Source of the DNA: an uncultured Alphaproteobacteria bacterium
GTDB taxonomy: Bacteria; Pseudomonadota; Alphaproteobacteria; Rs-D84
DNA: 64,000 nt
Direction: 5' to 3'
Assembly: GCA_947646585.1 (NCBI GenBank)
Contig: CANSHD010000001.1
Coordinates: 625,210 to 689,209 of the forward strand
The notes below the pieces were generated by a model. It was not told the DNA's origin. It saw only the letters and a list, made by a program, of their open reading frames with translations, and did no database searches. Position numbers and translations under genes: made by a program. Positions 32,286 through 42,272 of this stretch are shown in pieces. How positions within the stretch are numbered: position 1 is the first letter of the stretch; each line of letters starts with the position of its first letter.

Positions 32286-33026
32286 ATGAAGAAAATATTG
32301 TGTCTGTTTTTGGTGGGCGCCACTTTGGCGGCGTGCGGCGGCAAAAAGACCGAGATTATGGTCGAAGAGCCGCTGGAACAGATATATGAAAAGGCGTACG
32401 CGGAGTTTAACAAAAAGCATTACGAGCAGGCGGCGGCCGAGTTCTTAAAGGCCGAAACGCAGTATCCGTCCAGTCCCTGGGCGGCCGATGCGCTGGTAAT
32501 GGCGGCGTATTCCCAGTATCTGGACAAGGATTTCGCCGGTGCAATTCTGGCGGCGGACCGTTTTATGCGATTCCACCCGGGCCACCCGGATGTGCCGTAT
32601 GTTCTGTATCTGCGCGGAATGTGCTATTACCGCCAGGTCAGCGACGTTCGCCGCGAACCGGGCATGTCCACATACGCCCTGCAACAGTTCCAGCAACTGG
32701 TCCAGCGTTTCCCGCGCAGTCCGTATGCCAAGAACGCGGAAAACAAGATAATTATTTTGAAAAATTATATCGCGGGCAAGGTTATGTATGCTGCGCGCGA
32801 GGATATGCGCCGCCAGAACTGGCCGTCGGCGATTTCCCGTCTGCAGTCCGTCGTTTCCGACGCCCAGGAAACGGTCATGACGCCGGAGGCTTTGTATCGC
32901 CTGTCCGAATGTTATGCCGCCATCGGCGTGCCCGGCCAATCCGCGGGTTATGCGGAAATGCTGCGAAAAAATTTCCCGGATAACGACTGGACGAAAAAGC
33001 TGAACCATAAATCCGACGAATTATAA
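32286..33026 (+). CDS. bamD: Outer-membrane assembly lipoprotein BamD
   Basis: 246 residues from ATG 32286 (AGGA at a proper distance; the ATG at 32277 is too close to it). Lipobox LAAC, then five TPR-like helical pairs: IYEKAYAEFNKKHYEQAAAEFLKAETQYPSSPWA at the start is the classic BamD/YfiO sequence. Essential partner of BamA for inserting barrel proteins, several of which are coded in this window. Divergent from murJ. Confidence 0.92.
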   Translation: MKKILCLFLVGATLAACGGKKTEIMVEEPLEQIYEKAYAEFNKKHYEQAAAEFLKAETQYPSSPWAADALVMAAYSQYLDKDFAGAILAADRFMRFHPGHPDVPYVLYLRGMCYYRQVSDVRREPGMSTYALQQFQQLVQRFPRSPYAKNAENKIIILKNYIAGKVMYAAREDMRRQNWPSAISRLQSVVSDAQETVMTPEALYRLSECYAAIGVPGQSAGYAEMLRKNFPDNDWTKKLNHKSDEL

Positions 33027-33027
33027 A

Positions 33028-33055
33028 GGCAACCGGCCGATGGCCGGTTTTTTGT
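33028..33055 (+). terminator. Terminator of bamD
   Basis: AACCGGCCGATGGCCGGTTTTTT. Confidence 0.9.
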
Positions 33056-33083
33056 TGCGATATTTCAGTCAAGGTTATATAAT
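33055..33083 (+). promoter_or_regulatory. Promoter of the 33-kb leader RNA
   Basis: TTGCGA (33055-33060), 17 nt, TATAAT (33078-33083); +1 near 33090. Confidence 0.7.
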
Positions 33084-33089
33084 GTCCCT

Positions 33090-33330
33090 GAATCCATGGA
33101 AGTGGGTTCGGGACTTCGAAAATCCCGTATAAGCTCGGTGCGAATGCATCGTTATATGTGAAGTGGCCAACGGCCATTTACCCCGGCGTACCAGGTCGGG
33201 TTGTTGCAGTTATACAACAGGCTTGTCCAAAGGCTGCAAGGTCATTTAGCTTATATGATTTTTCGAACTTCCCGACCACCAGATTCTGGTGGTTCTTTGT
33301 TTAACAAAAAACAAAAGGGAAATACGAAAA
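33090..33330 (+). promoter_or_regulatory. Structured leader RNA (type 1 switch-like element) before two Cys-rich genes
   Basis: About 240 nt without a gene. Visible stems: GTCCC/GGGAC at the 5' end, CGGTGC-GAAT-GCATCG, GGCC-AAC-GGCC, and a long-range stem ATAAGCT (33129-33135) with AGCTTAT (33248-33254). The middle arm GGTCGGG (33194-33200) can pair with CCCCGG upstream (33181-33186) or with CCCGACC (33271-33277). That 3' arm overlaps ACCACCAG/CTGGTGGT (33275-33293), a terminator hairpin followed by a T-rich run. TATACAACAGG, CCAAAGGC and GGTCATT are shared with the leader at 4 kb. It looks like a transcription attenuator whose trigger is unknown. Confidence 0.65.
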
Positions 33331-33693
33331 ATGAAAAAATTACAAATAAACGCACTGCTGGTCGCAACAGGCCTTGCCACGGTGGCGCCATTAACGTCGC
33401 ATGCCGCCATAGCTCTGGGATATCCACTGTCGGAATGCAGAACCAAAACATCTTCTGCCTTTCCGTGCTGTTGCCCAACGGGGCAATTTGGCACGGAATA
33501 TACATGTCCTACAGGTTGGAAGTACAGCCATACCGCTAATACTTGTCAGCGCAACAGCACCATATCCAGCGATGCCGCCGGCTATTACACCCAAACATAC
33601 GGAACATGTGCGGCAAAGGAAACTCAGTATGAGACATATATAATCAAAACACGTGATGCGGCAGATACATCATGTATGTGTCTGGCCATATAA
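33331..33693 (+). CDS. Secreted cysteine-rich protein
   Basis: 120 residues from ATG 33331 (AAAAGGGA upstream). Signal peptide of about 24 residues ending SHAA; mature part with twelve Cys: ECRTKTSSAFPCCCPTGQF, YTCPTGWKYSH, TCQRN, GTCAAKE, and CMC at the end. It lacks the CY...C-x-Y ending of the other family members but has the same size, composition and position behind a regulated leader. Followed 12 nt later by another Cys-rich gene. Function unknown. Confidence 0.6.
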   Translation: MKKLQINALLVATGLATVAPLTSHAAIALGYPLSECRTKTSSAFPCCCPTGQFGTEYTCPTGWKYSHTANTCQRNSTISSDAAGYYTQTYGTCAAKETQYETYIIKTRDAADTSCMCLAI

Positions 33694-33705
33694 AGGGGGG
33701 GCAAA

Positions 33706-33990
33706 ATGAAACCGATTAGACTTTGTGTTGTCGCCCTGGGGCTGGCGGCATATGGAATAAGCGCCCATGCGGCCTGTACGGCGGAAACAAAAACATATAC
33801 GTCATGTAAACCCGGATATTATCTGGAAAACGGCACATGTTGGATATGCCCGTTATCGGGTGGTACGGCCGGCCGAAGCGCGGACAAAAACGACACGGGC
33901 ATTACCGCATGTTATATTCCGTCGGGCAGCACTTTCAGTGATACCACGGGCAGTGGGACCTATACCGGTAATTGCTATTATGTAAAATAG
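33706..33990 (+). CDS. Secreted small cysteine-rich protein with shared C-terminal motif
   Basis: 94 residues with AAGGGGGG upstream. Signal peptide MKPIRLCVVALGLAAYGISAHA; then CKPGYYLENGTCWICPLSGGT, a CxxCP-type turn followed by SGG as in the 164-residue protein at 54.9 kb; it ends ACYIPSG, DTTGSGTYTG, CYYVK. Nearly the same length as the protein at 28159. Second gene of a Cys-rich pair behind the type 1 leader. Confidence 0.65.
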   Translation: MKPIRLCVVALGLAAYGISAHAACTAETKTYTSCKPGYYLENGTCWICPLSGGTAGRSADKNDTGITACYIPSGSTFSDTTGSGTYTGNCYYVK

Positions 33991-34002
33991 AACGAGGACT
34001 GA

Positions 34003-34036
34003 AAAAATCCGGCTGATGGGCTGGATTTTTTATTTT
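34003..34036 (+). terminator. Terminator after the Cys-rich pair
   Basis: AAAAAATCC-GGCTGATGGGCT-GGATTTTTT; the arms are AAAAAATCC and GGATTTTTT with an extra inner pairing. Confidence 0.7.
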
Positions 34037-34055
34037 TATGTGCTATTGTTGGGGC

Positions 34056-34949
34056 ATGACACAGACATATTCAGGATTTATTGCAATCGTGGGTCCGACA
34101 AACGCCGGAAAAAGCACGCTGATTAACCAAATAATGGGGCGCAAGGTGGCCATTGTCTCGCACAAGGTGCAGACGACACGCACCCGCCTGCGGGCGATTA
34201 AAATGGTGGGTGACCGCCAGTTGATATTTGTCGACACGCCCGGCGTGTTTAAGCCCGGCCGCCGTCTGGATCGCGCAATGGTCGGTGCGGCGATGGACGC
34301 GGTTGCCGACGCGGACGCCGTTTTGCTGATTATGGACGCGCAAAAGGGCATAACAAACACAATTCGTGAACTGATCCAAAAAATCAAAGACCGCCCGAAC
34401 CTGTTCGTCGCCTTAAACAAGGTTGATGCCGTGAAAAAGCAGGACATGCTGCCGATTGTTGCGGAATTGTCCACATTGGCTGAATTCAAAGAAATATTTA
34501 TGATATCGGCCCTGAAAAACGACGGCGTCGCGCAGATGCTGACGGCGTTGTCCGCGGTAATGCCGGAAAGTCCGTATTTGTTTGACGCGGTTGACGCGTC
34601 CGATGTTCCGGACGAACTGTATCTGGCGGAATTAACGCGTGAAAAGGTTTATAAATATATTCATCAGGAATTGCCGTATCATATAAATGTCGTGACCGAG
34701 CGCGTAGATGTTGACCCAGATGGTGTCTTGGACATCTACCAGAAAATCGTTGTGCAAAACGACGCGCATAAAAAGATTGTAATCGGCCGCGGCGGCGCGC
34801 AGTTAAAGCAGATTGGCACGGCCGCCCGCCATGATATTCAGGACCAGTGGGGTGTGAACGCGCGTCTGCACCTGTTTGTACGGGTGGAGCCAGACTGGGA
34901 AAACAAGGCCGAAAACTATACCGACCAAGGGCTGGAGTTTAAGAAATGA
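34056..34949 (+). CDS. era: GTPase Era
   Basis: 297 residues from ATG 34056. Essential GTPase in 30S subunit maturation. G1 GPTNAGKS, G3 DTPG, G4 NKVD, G5 SAL, and a C-terminal KH domain with IVIGRGGAQLKQIG that binds 16S rRNA. Its stop overlaps the next start (ATGATG). First gene of a run leading to the queuosine genes. Confidence 0.96.
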   Translation: MTQTYSGFIAIVGPTNAGKSTLINQIMGRKVAIVSHKVQTTRTRLRAIKMVGDRQLIFVDTPGVFKPGRRLDRAMVGAAMDAVADADAVLLIMDAQKGITNTIRELIQKIKDRPNLFVALNKVDAVKKQDMLPIVAELSTLAEFKEIFMISALKNDGVAQMLTALSAVMPESPYLFDAVDASDVPDELYLAELTREKVYKYIHQELPYHINVVTERVDVDPDGVLDIYQKIVVQNDAHKKIVIGRGGAQLKQIGTAARHDIQDQWGVNARLHLFVRVEPDWENKAENYTDQGLEFKK

Positions 34950-35383
34950 TGGATAAAGAAAATTTTAATGCGGGCATGGTTATTACTGTGGTGCCGTTTG
35001 CGATGTTCATAGTAGGGGCAATGGCGTTTGCAAAATGTGATTCAGACAACCGCAACGATGATTATATAATCACCGACAAGGGTGCGAACAAAATCGTGTA
35101 TCATTCAATTGCGAATCCGGGTGTCAATCATGTCATGACGTTTGACTGCGATACGATTGACCCGCGTGGCGGATTTTATCCATATTTAAATATTGGTGAT
35201 ACTATTCGTGGAAACACGCGTTTTATGAATGAGCCTGTAAATAAGTCTTGGTATTATCAGGGAATGCGTCCGGCGATGCCGGTTACGTCGATATACACGG
35301 CGAACGGTCGTACATTGAATGAATTGCGCGAAATTGCCCGCCGCGACAGCCTGATGCGGGAAATAAAAACGAAACAAAGATAA
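34946..35383 (+). CDS. Hypothetical membrane-anchored protein
   Basis: 145 residues. One N-terminal hydrophobic helix (about 11-29, VITVVPFAMFIVGAMAF) and a soluble part with polar, Asn/Arg-rich stretches (NRNDDYIITDKGANKIVYHS) and a Gly/Pro/Tyr-rich centre. No family recognised. Overlaps era by 4 nt and ends 2 nt before queA, so it is part of that operon. Confidence 0.6.
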   Translation: MMDKENFNAGMVITVVPFAMFIVGAMAFAKCDSDNRNDDYIITDKGANKIVYHSIANPGVNHVMTFDCDTIDPRGGFYPYLNIGDTIRGNTRFMNEPVNKSWYYQGMRPAMPVTSIYTANGRTLNELREIARRDSLMREIKTKQR

Positions 35384-35385
35384 AA

Positions 35386-36411
35386 ATGCTGCACACATCT
35401 GATTTTGATTTTGAACTGCCGCCGGAATTGATTGCCGGCTGTCCTTTGGAGCGCCGTGATGCCTCGCGCATGCTGGTGGTGGACGGTCCGCGCATATCTG
35501 ACCGGCACATTCGTGATTTTGTGGAATTTATCCGCCCCGGGGACGTGGTTGTATTTAATAATTCCAAGGTAATACCCGCGCGCTTTATGGCGGCGGGTCA
35601 TGAAATAACGCTGCATACCGCCGAAAATAAAAAAGTATGGTGGGGCCTGTGTAAAAAGTTCATGCGTATACCCGTCGGGACCAAGCTGGAACTGGAAAAC
35701 GGCGTTATGATAAAGGTTTTGGATAAAAATTCCGAAAGCGGCTTAAAAATACGCTTTCTGTGCGACGACGTTTTTGAAACCTTGAACCAGGTCGGCAAAA
35801 TGCCTTTGCCACCATACATGCGCCGCGAGGAGTTGCCGGATGACCGTGAACGTTACCAGACCGTGTATGCCGACCCTGTGGGGTCGATGGCGGCGCCGAC
35901 GGCCGGCCTGCATTTTACGCCGGAATTGATGTCGGAAATAGAAGCGCGCGGCGCAAAAATCGTAAAGGTAACCCTGCATGTCGGCGCGGGCACATGGATG
36001 CCGGTCAAGACCGAGGATTTGTCACAGCATAAGATGCACAGCGAATGGTGCTGTATCACCGAAGAGCAGGCCGCGATAATAAACAACGCCACGCGCGTAA
36101 TTGCGGTTGGAACAACGTCGATGCGGACACTGGAAAGTGCGGCAATGGATGCCGGTAATTTCGGGGCGGCCGGACGTGTAGTGCCGATATGTCGCAATAC
36201 AAATATATTTATAACGCCGGGTTATAAATTCCGTGCGACGGACGTTTTGCTTACGAATTTCCACCTGCCGAAATCGACCTTATTTATGCTGGTGTCGGCG
36301 TTTGCGGGGCTGGAAAATATGCGTGCGGCGTACCGCCATGCGATTGCTGAAAAATACCGCTTTTTCTCATACGGGGATTGCTGTTTGTTGTTTAAAAAGG
36401 ACTCTGATTAA
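35386..36411 (+). CDS. queA: S-adenosylmethionine:tRNA ribosyltransferase-isomerase
   Basis: 341 residues. Transfers and rearranges the ribosyl part of SAM onto preQ1 in tRNA, giving epoxyqueuosine. FDFELPPELIAGCPLERRDASRML at the N-terminus, PPYMRRE, TAGLHFTPELM and LTNFHLPKSTLFMLVSAFAG are diagnostic. The next codon after its stop is the tgt start. Confidence 0.95.
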   Translation: MLHTSDFDFELPPELIAGCPLERRDASRMLVVDGPRISDRHIRDFVEFIRPGDVVVFNNSKVIPARFMAAGHEITLHTAENKKVWWGLCKKFMRIPVGTKLELENGVMIKVLDKNSESGLKIRFLCDDVFETLNQVGKMPLPPYMRREELPDDRERYQTVYADPVGSMAAPTAGLHFTPELMSEIEARGAKIVKVTLHVGAGTWMPVKTEDLSQHKMHSEWCCITEEQAAIINNATRVIAVGTTSMRTLESAAMDAGNFGAAGRVVPICRNTNIFITPGYKFRATDVLLTNFHLPKSTLFMLVSAFAGLENMRAAYRHAIAEKYRFFSYGDCCLLFKKDSD

Positions 36412-37527
<1,116 letters not shown>

Positions 37528-37553
37528 TGTTTCCATCAAGGAAAGGAGAAACA

Positions 37554-38585
37554 ATGGCACGTAAAAAGAAAGAAGTTGAGGTAATCGACCACGGTGGCGC
37601 CAAGACTGTCGCAAAAAAAACGTCTTATGTCACGCGTGTTAAACAAATATTTGCTGTTATAACCGTGATGTGGTTGGCGCTGGTAATCTGGGCGCCTCTG
37701 CACGTGAAAAACACGTATTCACAGCCGATAAAGAAATCAATTGTCGTATCGATGTTCTTTGATTTGCAGCGCAATATTGTGGAACAGTATGAAAAATTGC
37801 TTGACGGGATAAAAGACGCCATTAACTTGGAAAAGCCCGTTGCCTTTGCAATAGACAAAGTAAAAATGGCACAGGGTGCGGTTGACAAAGTGACCGACAC
37901 CACGGCCCAAGCCAAAGATGTCACCGCCAAGGCGCACGAAAGCAATGCAAAGGCAAAAGAAACAACCGCCGGTGTAAAAAAATTGACCGGAATTGCCGGT
38001 AAATTTGGCATTAAAACAGATGGCATAGACAATGCCTTGGACAAGGTTGACGCCGGTGTGGACAAAGTTGATGCTGGGGTTGCAAAGGCCGACCAGGCCA
38101 TCGCCAAAGTTGACGATGTCGCCGCCAAGGTTAACGCCCAGCTGGACAAGGTTGAAAATGACTTGACCGCGTTACTGCAGGTTGAATTTGATAAAATGAT
38201 AGACGAGGCCATAAAGAACCAGCTGGATAAAAACACCGGCGGTCTGGGCACGACATTGCTGACCAACTACGGAATAAAGCACGTGTATCCGTGGCGTCCG
38301 TCGTCCTGGCCGGTCGCAACCAAGATTTACAATGACCTGGCGAAATCGGACGTGACGGTTATCACCGTTATAACGGACACGGTTGATAAATATTTCGGCT
38401 ATGTCGCGTGGGGCTTGGTTGCCGCCGCCTGGATTGCGGGTCTGTATATCTGGTTAATGGTAAAGAAAAAGGTCAAGATGATGATTGCTCCGTTCCAGGT
38501 ATGCCCGCGTTGTGGCCATACGTTTGTGGACAAGCGTGGTGCAATGAACTTCATAAAGATGTTGCAGCCTTGGAAATGGTTCTAA
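37554..38585 (+). CDS. Membrane protein with heptad coiled-coil and C-terminal zinc ribbon
   Basis: 343 residues from ATG 37554, with AAAGGAG upstream. Layout: basic cytoplasmic start, TM helix (about 31-50), long Ala/Lys/Val-rich helix with a seven-residue repeat (DKVDAGV, DKVDAGV, AKADQAI, AKVDDVA, AKVNAQL, DKVENDL; about 163-204), second TM (about 282-303), then CPRCGHTF, half of a zinc ribbon. The repeats suggest a rod in the periplasm held by two TMs. No family recognised. Confidence 0.6.
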   Translation: MARKKKEVEVIDHGGAKTVAKKTSYVTRVKQIFAVITVMWLALVIWAPLHVKNTYSQPIKKSIVVSMFFDLQRNIVEQYEKLLDGIKDAINLEKPVAFAIDKVKMAQGAVDKVTDTTAQAKDVTAKAHESNAKAKETTAGVKKLTGIAGKFGIKTDGIDNALDKVDAGVDKVDAGVAKADQAIAKVDDVAAKVNAQLDKVENDLTALLQVEFDKMIDEAIKNQLDKNTGGLGTTLLTNYGIKHVYPWRPSSWPVATKIYNDLAKSDVTVITVITDTVDKYFGYVAWGLVAAAWIAGLYIWLMVKKKVKMMIAPFQVCPRCGHTFVDKRGAMNFIKMLQPWKWF

Positions 38586-38600
38586 TTCGGTAATGTCGAT

Positions 38601-38635
38601 AAAAGCCGCCGTTTTGGTGGCTTTTATTTTTTTGA
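38601..38635 (+). terminator. Terminator before tRNA-Gly
   Basis: AAAAGCCGCC-GTTTT-GGTGGCTTTT followed by ATTTTTTT. Confidence 0.8.
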
Positions 38636-38644
38636 AAATAATAC

Positions 38645-38672
38645 TTGCAATAAGAAAAAAGATATGTAAAAA
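38645..38672 (+). promoter_or_regulatory. Promoter of tRNA-Gly
   Basis: TTGCAA (38645-38650), 16 nt, TAAAAA (38667-38672), about 13 nt before the tRNA. Confidence 0.55.
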
Positions 38673-38685
38673 TACACTCCGCAGT

Positions 38686-38762
38686 GCGAGCGTAGCTCAG
38701 TTGGCTAGAGCGCAACCTTGCCAAGGTTGAGGTCGAGGGTTCGAGCCCCTTTGCTCGCACCA
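38686..38762 (+). tRNA. tRNA-Gly (anticodon GCC)
   Basis: 77 nt with encoded CCA. Acceptor GCGAGCG/TGCTCGC, anticodon stem CAACC/GGTTG with loop TTGCCAA, T-arm GAGGGTTCGAGCCCCTT. Confidence 0.96.
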
Positions 38763-38842
38763 AAGTTTAAAGGTCAAAGTACAATGAAATTAAATTTGAA
38801 AAAAATTTTGAATTGATACGTGCGACCATCAAAAAAATAATG

Positions 38843-38872
38843 ACGGACGCACTTTTCGGCGTCCGTTTTTTT
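38843..38872 (+). terminator. Terminator before lysS
   Basis: GACGGACGC-ACTTTTC-GGCGTCCGTTTTTTT; ends the tRNA-Gly transcript. Confidence 0.75.
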
Positions 38873-38897
38873 AGTCCGCATCAAAAGGGAAAAAGAT

Positions 38898-40364
38898 ATG
38901 TCAGAAAACAAAACAATGTCCACCAATGAATTGGAAGCGCGCCTGCAAAAGGCTGAAAATATTCGTGCACGCGACGGCGTTGTTTGGAAAGACAAATTTG
39001 ACCGCAGCGCAACCATCGCCGCGGCGCGTGAAATGGCGGACGGCACGCCGGTGCGCTTGGCCGGACGCGTTACGGCGCTGCGTTGGCTGGGCAAGCTGAT
39101 GTTCGGGCGTATCTATGACATTGACGGGGAAATTCAGTTTTCCATGTCCCGTGAAGAACTGGGCGAGGAAACATATCGTTTTATGAAGGCCAACGTTGAC
39201 CTGGGTGACTTTATCGGCATCACCGGAGAACTGTATCATACCACGGCCGGCGAATTGACCGTCAAAGTGTCGGCATATGAAATCCTGTCCAAGGCTTTGC
39301 GCCCGCTGCCGGAAAAGTTCCATGGTTTAACCGATATGGAAACCCGTTACCGCCAGCGTTATTTGGACATAATTTCCAACGAAGACACGCGCCGCACAAT
39401 GAAGATGCGTTTTCGCATGCTGCGCCTGATACGCGATTATTTGAACGAGAACGGTTTTGTAGAGGTTGAAACCCCGATTATGCAGGTTGTGGCCAGTGGC
39501 GCCGCCGCCCGCCCGTTCGTCACGCACCACAATGCGTTGGATGCCGATTTTTATCTGCGCATCGCGCCGGAATTGTTTTTAAAGCAGACGATTGCCGCCG
39601 GTTTCGACCGTGTATTTGAACTGGGCAAGAATTTCCGCAACGAGGGTATGGACGCCATGCACCTGCAGGAATTCACAATGCTGGAATGGTACGCCGCATA
39701 TTGGGATTTCCACAAGAACATAGATTTCTCGTGGGCCATGATTCAGAAAATCATAATGGATTTGCGCGGAACACTGCAAATAGAATACCAGGGCACAAAA
39801 CTGGACTTTTCGCGTTACGAGGAAATCGATTACACCGCGCGTATGAACGAACTGCTGGGTGTGGATATTCTGGAATTCAAAGACGCCGACGTGTTAAAGA
39901 AAAACCTGGTCGCGGCCGGCATGTTCCCGGCGGACGAATTGGAGCCTTTAAAGTCCGTCCCCGCCATTGTGGATTATGTGTTCAAGCGCAAGGTCCGCGA
40001 CCAGATTGTCAATCCGGCGATTGTATATAATTATCCGGCCTATATGATACCACTGGCGCGCCGCAACGACGCGGACGGCCGTCGCATAGACATATTCCAG
40101 TTAATTGTATGCGGTGCGGAATTGATAAAGGCTTATTCCGAATTGGTCGACCCGATTATTCAGCGCGCGGCATTCGAAGAGCAGGCCCGCAACAAGGCCG
40201 CCGGCGACGACGAGGCGTTTGATCTGGACGAGGACTTCCTGCGCGCCATGGAGCACGGCATGCCGCCCATCTCAGGCCTCGGGCTGGGGATTGACCGGTT
40301 CTTTTCAATCATCGCAGACGCGCCGACACTGCGCGACGTGATATTGTTCCCAATTATGAAGTAA
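38898..40364 (+). CDS. lysS: Lysyl-tRNA synthetase, class II
   Basis: 488 residues. Anticodon-binding OB fold (about 55-150, VRLAGRVTALRWLGKLMFGRIYD), then the class II core: motif 2 in FRNEGMDAMHLQEFTMLEWY, motif 3 GLGLGIDRFF. Charges tRNA-Lys. Many alphaproteobacteria instead use the unrelated class I LysRS, so this choice is informative about the lineage. An extra insertion is present around 370-430. Shine-Dalgarno-like GGGAAAAAG upstream. Confidence 0.95.
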   Translation: MSENKTMSTNELEARLQKAENIRARDGVVWKDKFDRSATIAAAREMADGTPVRLAGRVTALRWLGKLMFGRIYDIDGEIQFSMSREELGEETYRFMKANVDLGDFIGITGELYHTTAGELTVKVSAYEILSKALRPLPEKFHGLTDMETRYRQRYLDIISNEDTRRTMKMRFRMLRLIRDYLNENGFVEVETPIMQVVASGAAARPFVTHHNALDADFYLRIAPELFLKQTIAAGFDRVFELGKNFRNEGMDAMHLQEFTMLEWYAAYWDFHKNIDFSWAMIQKIIMDLRGTLQIEYQGTKLDFSRYEEIDYTARMNELLGVDILEFKDADVLKKNLVAAGMFPADELEPLKSVPAIVDYVFKRKVRDQIVNPAIVYNYPAYMIPLARRNDADGRRIDIFQLIVCGAELIKAYSELVDPIIQRAAFEEQARNKAAGDDEAFDLDEDFLRAMEHGMPPISGLGLGIDRFFSIIADAPTLRDVILFPIMK

Positions 40365-40383
40365 GGAAACAAAGGGGCTTTAT

Positions 40384-41802
40384 ATGACCCAGGACATCGT
40401 GGAAAGTAATGCGGATATTCAGGCGATGGTTGCCGACCGTGATCGGCGCAATCTGGCCGCAATAGAGCGTGCACGCGCCTCGGGCCGCATCAATGACGAG
40501 GCCGCACGTTATCTCTCCGTTTTGTATTCCGATGGCCTGGGCTGGTTCCGCGAGGTGTTTTATTTCTTAGGCAAATGCTTTGGCGCGCCAAAGGCGCCGG
40601 TTATGCGTTACGACTATGAAACCGACAGCGCGATTGACGAGCCGATAAAGATTGCCGACATAAATCCGTTGACCCCGTATCTGGTTCAGCATCGCCTGGA
40701 CGCCGACCCGATGCGCAATCAGTTTTTTAACAGCGGCCGCGGCCACAAGATAGATTTGGCGGTGTCGTCAATCGTCACGGTAATCGTCGGTGGGCAGAAA
40801 AGTGTGGACCGCGCCCTGGACAAGGTTACGGGAAAGTATTACGCGCGTTACGTCGATGAAGTTTGTGACACGGTGTACCGTGTCATAGCCTCGCACGAGC
40901 GCGAGGCTTCCGCCAAGGCTGTTGCAGAGAAAGTTCGCGCAAAACTTTCGGAAAAATATATTTCCGCCGCATCTGAAACGGTTCTGTCAATCATCGGCCG
41001 GGGGCACGAGAATATTGCGGTGGAACTGGTCCGCGCTTTGGACCGTGTGCCGCGCCCGCGCATGCGGCTTCAGGACGTGTGGCGCGTAAAGTGCCTGTTC
41101 GATTTGATACCCCAGGCCCGTACGTTTATCGAGCGCGTTCATCAAATGATGCCGGACCGCGTGCTGTCCGTGCGTGATAATTTCTATGATATGGACAACC
41201 CGCGTAATTATCGCGATGCAAAGCTTATTATAAACATCGGTCGCGGCGATGACATTGTTCCGATGGAAATCATATGCCAGGTTCGCACCTTCTTTGAATA
41301 CGAGCGCAAAACACACGGCGGATACGAGGTTTCGCGCAAGACCAGTGGCAAAAAGAGCGAGAATATAGAGCGCCGTCTGGCAGACTTCATGGAAGGGGGC
41401 GTCAAAGAATATAATTTGATGGTCTGCAACTGCCTTGAAGATTTGTTCGAGCGTGTGGGCTGGAACATTTTGTACATGCAGGATAACGGCGCGTCAATGT
41501 TTGACGGATTCCCGCGCGACTGTACGCTGCATTATCCGCAAAAGATATATGATGTCATCATGGACAAGCTGGACAACGCGCTTGAGAACGAGGTGTTCCA
41601 CGTAACGACCGCCCCGGCAAAGTTAACCCAGGCCCAGGAATCAAAGATTTTTCATTATATGGCGCGTTTTGTGCTGGTTGCGGCCATGCCGTACATGCAG
41701 CGCGGCTGGGCGGTGCCGTCCGACACCATGGCTGGCAAATTGTTTAACTTTGTCATGAACGAGGTTCAGCGTTATTATAAAAAAGCGTCGGATGATGCGT
41801 AG
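40384..41802 (+). CDS. Hypothetical protein, possible degenerate RelA/SpoT-like fold
   Basis: 472 residues, no signal peptide or clear TM. The middle part (about 230-320: MRLQDVWRVKCLFDLIPQA, FYDMDNPRNYRDAKLIINI, PMEIICQVRTFFEYE) has the alternation of the RelA/SpoT nucleotidyltransferase (substrate-adjacent strand, then EIQxRT-like EIICQVRT). This is weak and the catalytic residues are not secure. Cotranscribed with lysS (19-nt gap). Without a structural comparison it remains of unknown function. Confidence 0.5.
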   Translation: MTQDIVESNADIQAMVADRDRRNLAAIERARASGRINDEAARYLSVLYSDGLGWFREVFYFLGKCFGAPKAPVMRYDYETDSAIDEPIKIADINPLTPYLVQHRLDADPMRNQFFNSGRGHKIDLAVSSIVTVIVGGQKSVDRALDKVTGKYYARYVDEVCDTVYRVIASHEREASAKAVAEKVRAKLSEKYISAASETVLSIIGRGHENIAVELVRALDRVPRPRMRLQDVWRVKCLFDLIPQARTFIERVHQMMPDRVLSVRDNFYDMDNPRNYRDAKLIINIGRGDDIVPMEIICQVRTFFEYERKTHGGYEVSRKTSGKKSENIERRLADFMEGGVKEYNLMVCNCLEDLFERVGWNILYMQDNGASMFDGFPRDCTLHYPQKIYDVIMDKLDNALENEVFHVTTAPAKLTQAQESKIFHYMARFVLVAAMPYMQRGWAVPSDTMAGKLFNFVMNEVQRYYKKASDDA

Positions 41803-41811
41803 GAAATCAAA

Positions 41812-41836
41812 CAAACGGGCTCTGCCCGTTATTTTC
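41812..41836 (+). terminator. Terminator after the lysS operon
   Basis: ACGGGCTCTGCCCGT followed by TATTTTCTT. Confidence 0.7.
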
Positions 41837-41924
41837 TTGCTTTAATACGCCAAATAACGAACAATATATACAGGCCATGCGAAAAAACGTGCGGCCATAA
41901 CAAGCATAACATAAGGACAAGATT

Positions 41925-42266
41925 ATGCGTCAAGGTAAAGTAAAATGGTATAACGGCAAAAAGTGCTTTGGGTTTATTACACCGGATGCGCCGAATGCCG
42001 ACGGCAATATGGATGATGTTTTCGTTCATTCCAGCGCTTTGAAAGAAGCCGGAATCAGATTTTTAAATGAAAATGATATCGTAGAGTTTGAAGAGGAGGT
42101 TCGCGGCGACAAACTGTCCGTCACGACAATCAAGGTTATTCAGCGCGACGAAGAATCCGCGCGCCGCTTCCATGAACGCCGCGCCGAACGCCGTCGTTCC
42201 ACCGAAGAGCACAAAGCCCGCACCGAGCGCAGCGAGCGTCGCGGCTTTGCTTTCTGGAAAAAATAA
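41925..42266 (+). CDS. Cold-shock-domain RNA-binding protein with basic tail
   Basis: 113 residues. Residues 1-70 are a cold-shock domain: GKVKWYNGKKCFGFITPD (RNP1; the usual KGFGFI reads KCFGFI) and DVFVHSSAL (RNP2). The added tail (about 72-113) is rich in Arg and Glu (RRFHERRAERRRS), which should strengthen RNA binding. AAGGACAAG upstream. Single-gene unit between terminators. Confidence 0.88.
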   Translation: MRQGKVKWYNGKKCFGFITPDAPNADGNMDDVFVHSSALKEAGIRFLNENDIVEFEEEVRGDKLSVTTIKVIQRDEESARRFHERRAERRRSTEEHKARTERSERRGFAFWKK

Positions 42267-42272
42267 TTTTCA

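Noticed and set aside
33090..33330. Known RNA such as 6S, SRP, RNase P or tmRNA at 33.1 kb
   Set aside because: None of their conserved cores (for example GGAAG tetraloop region of SRP RNA, GAGGAAAGUCCGGGCU of RNase P RNA) is present.
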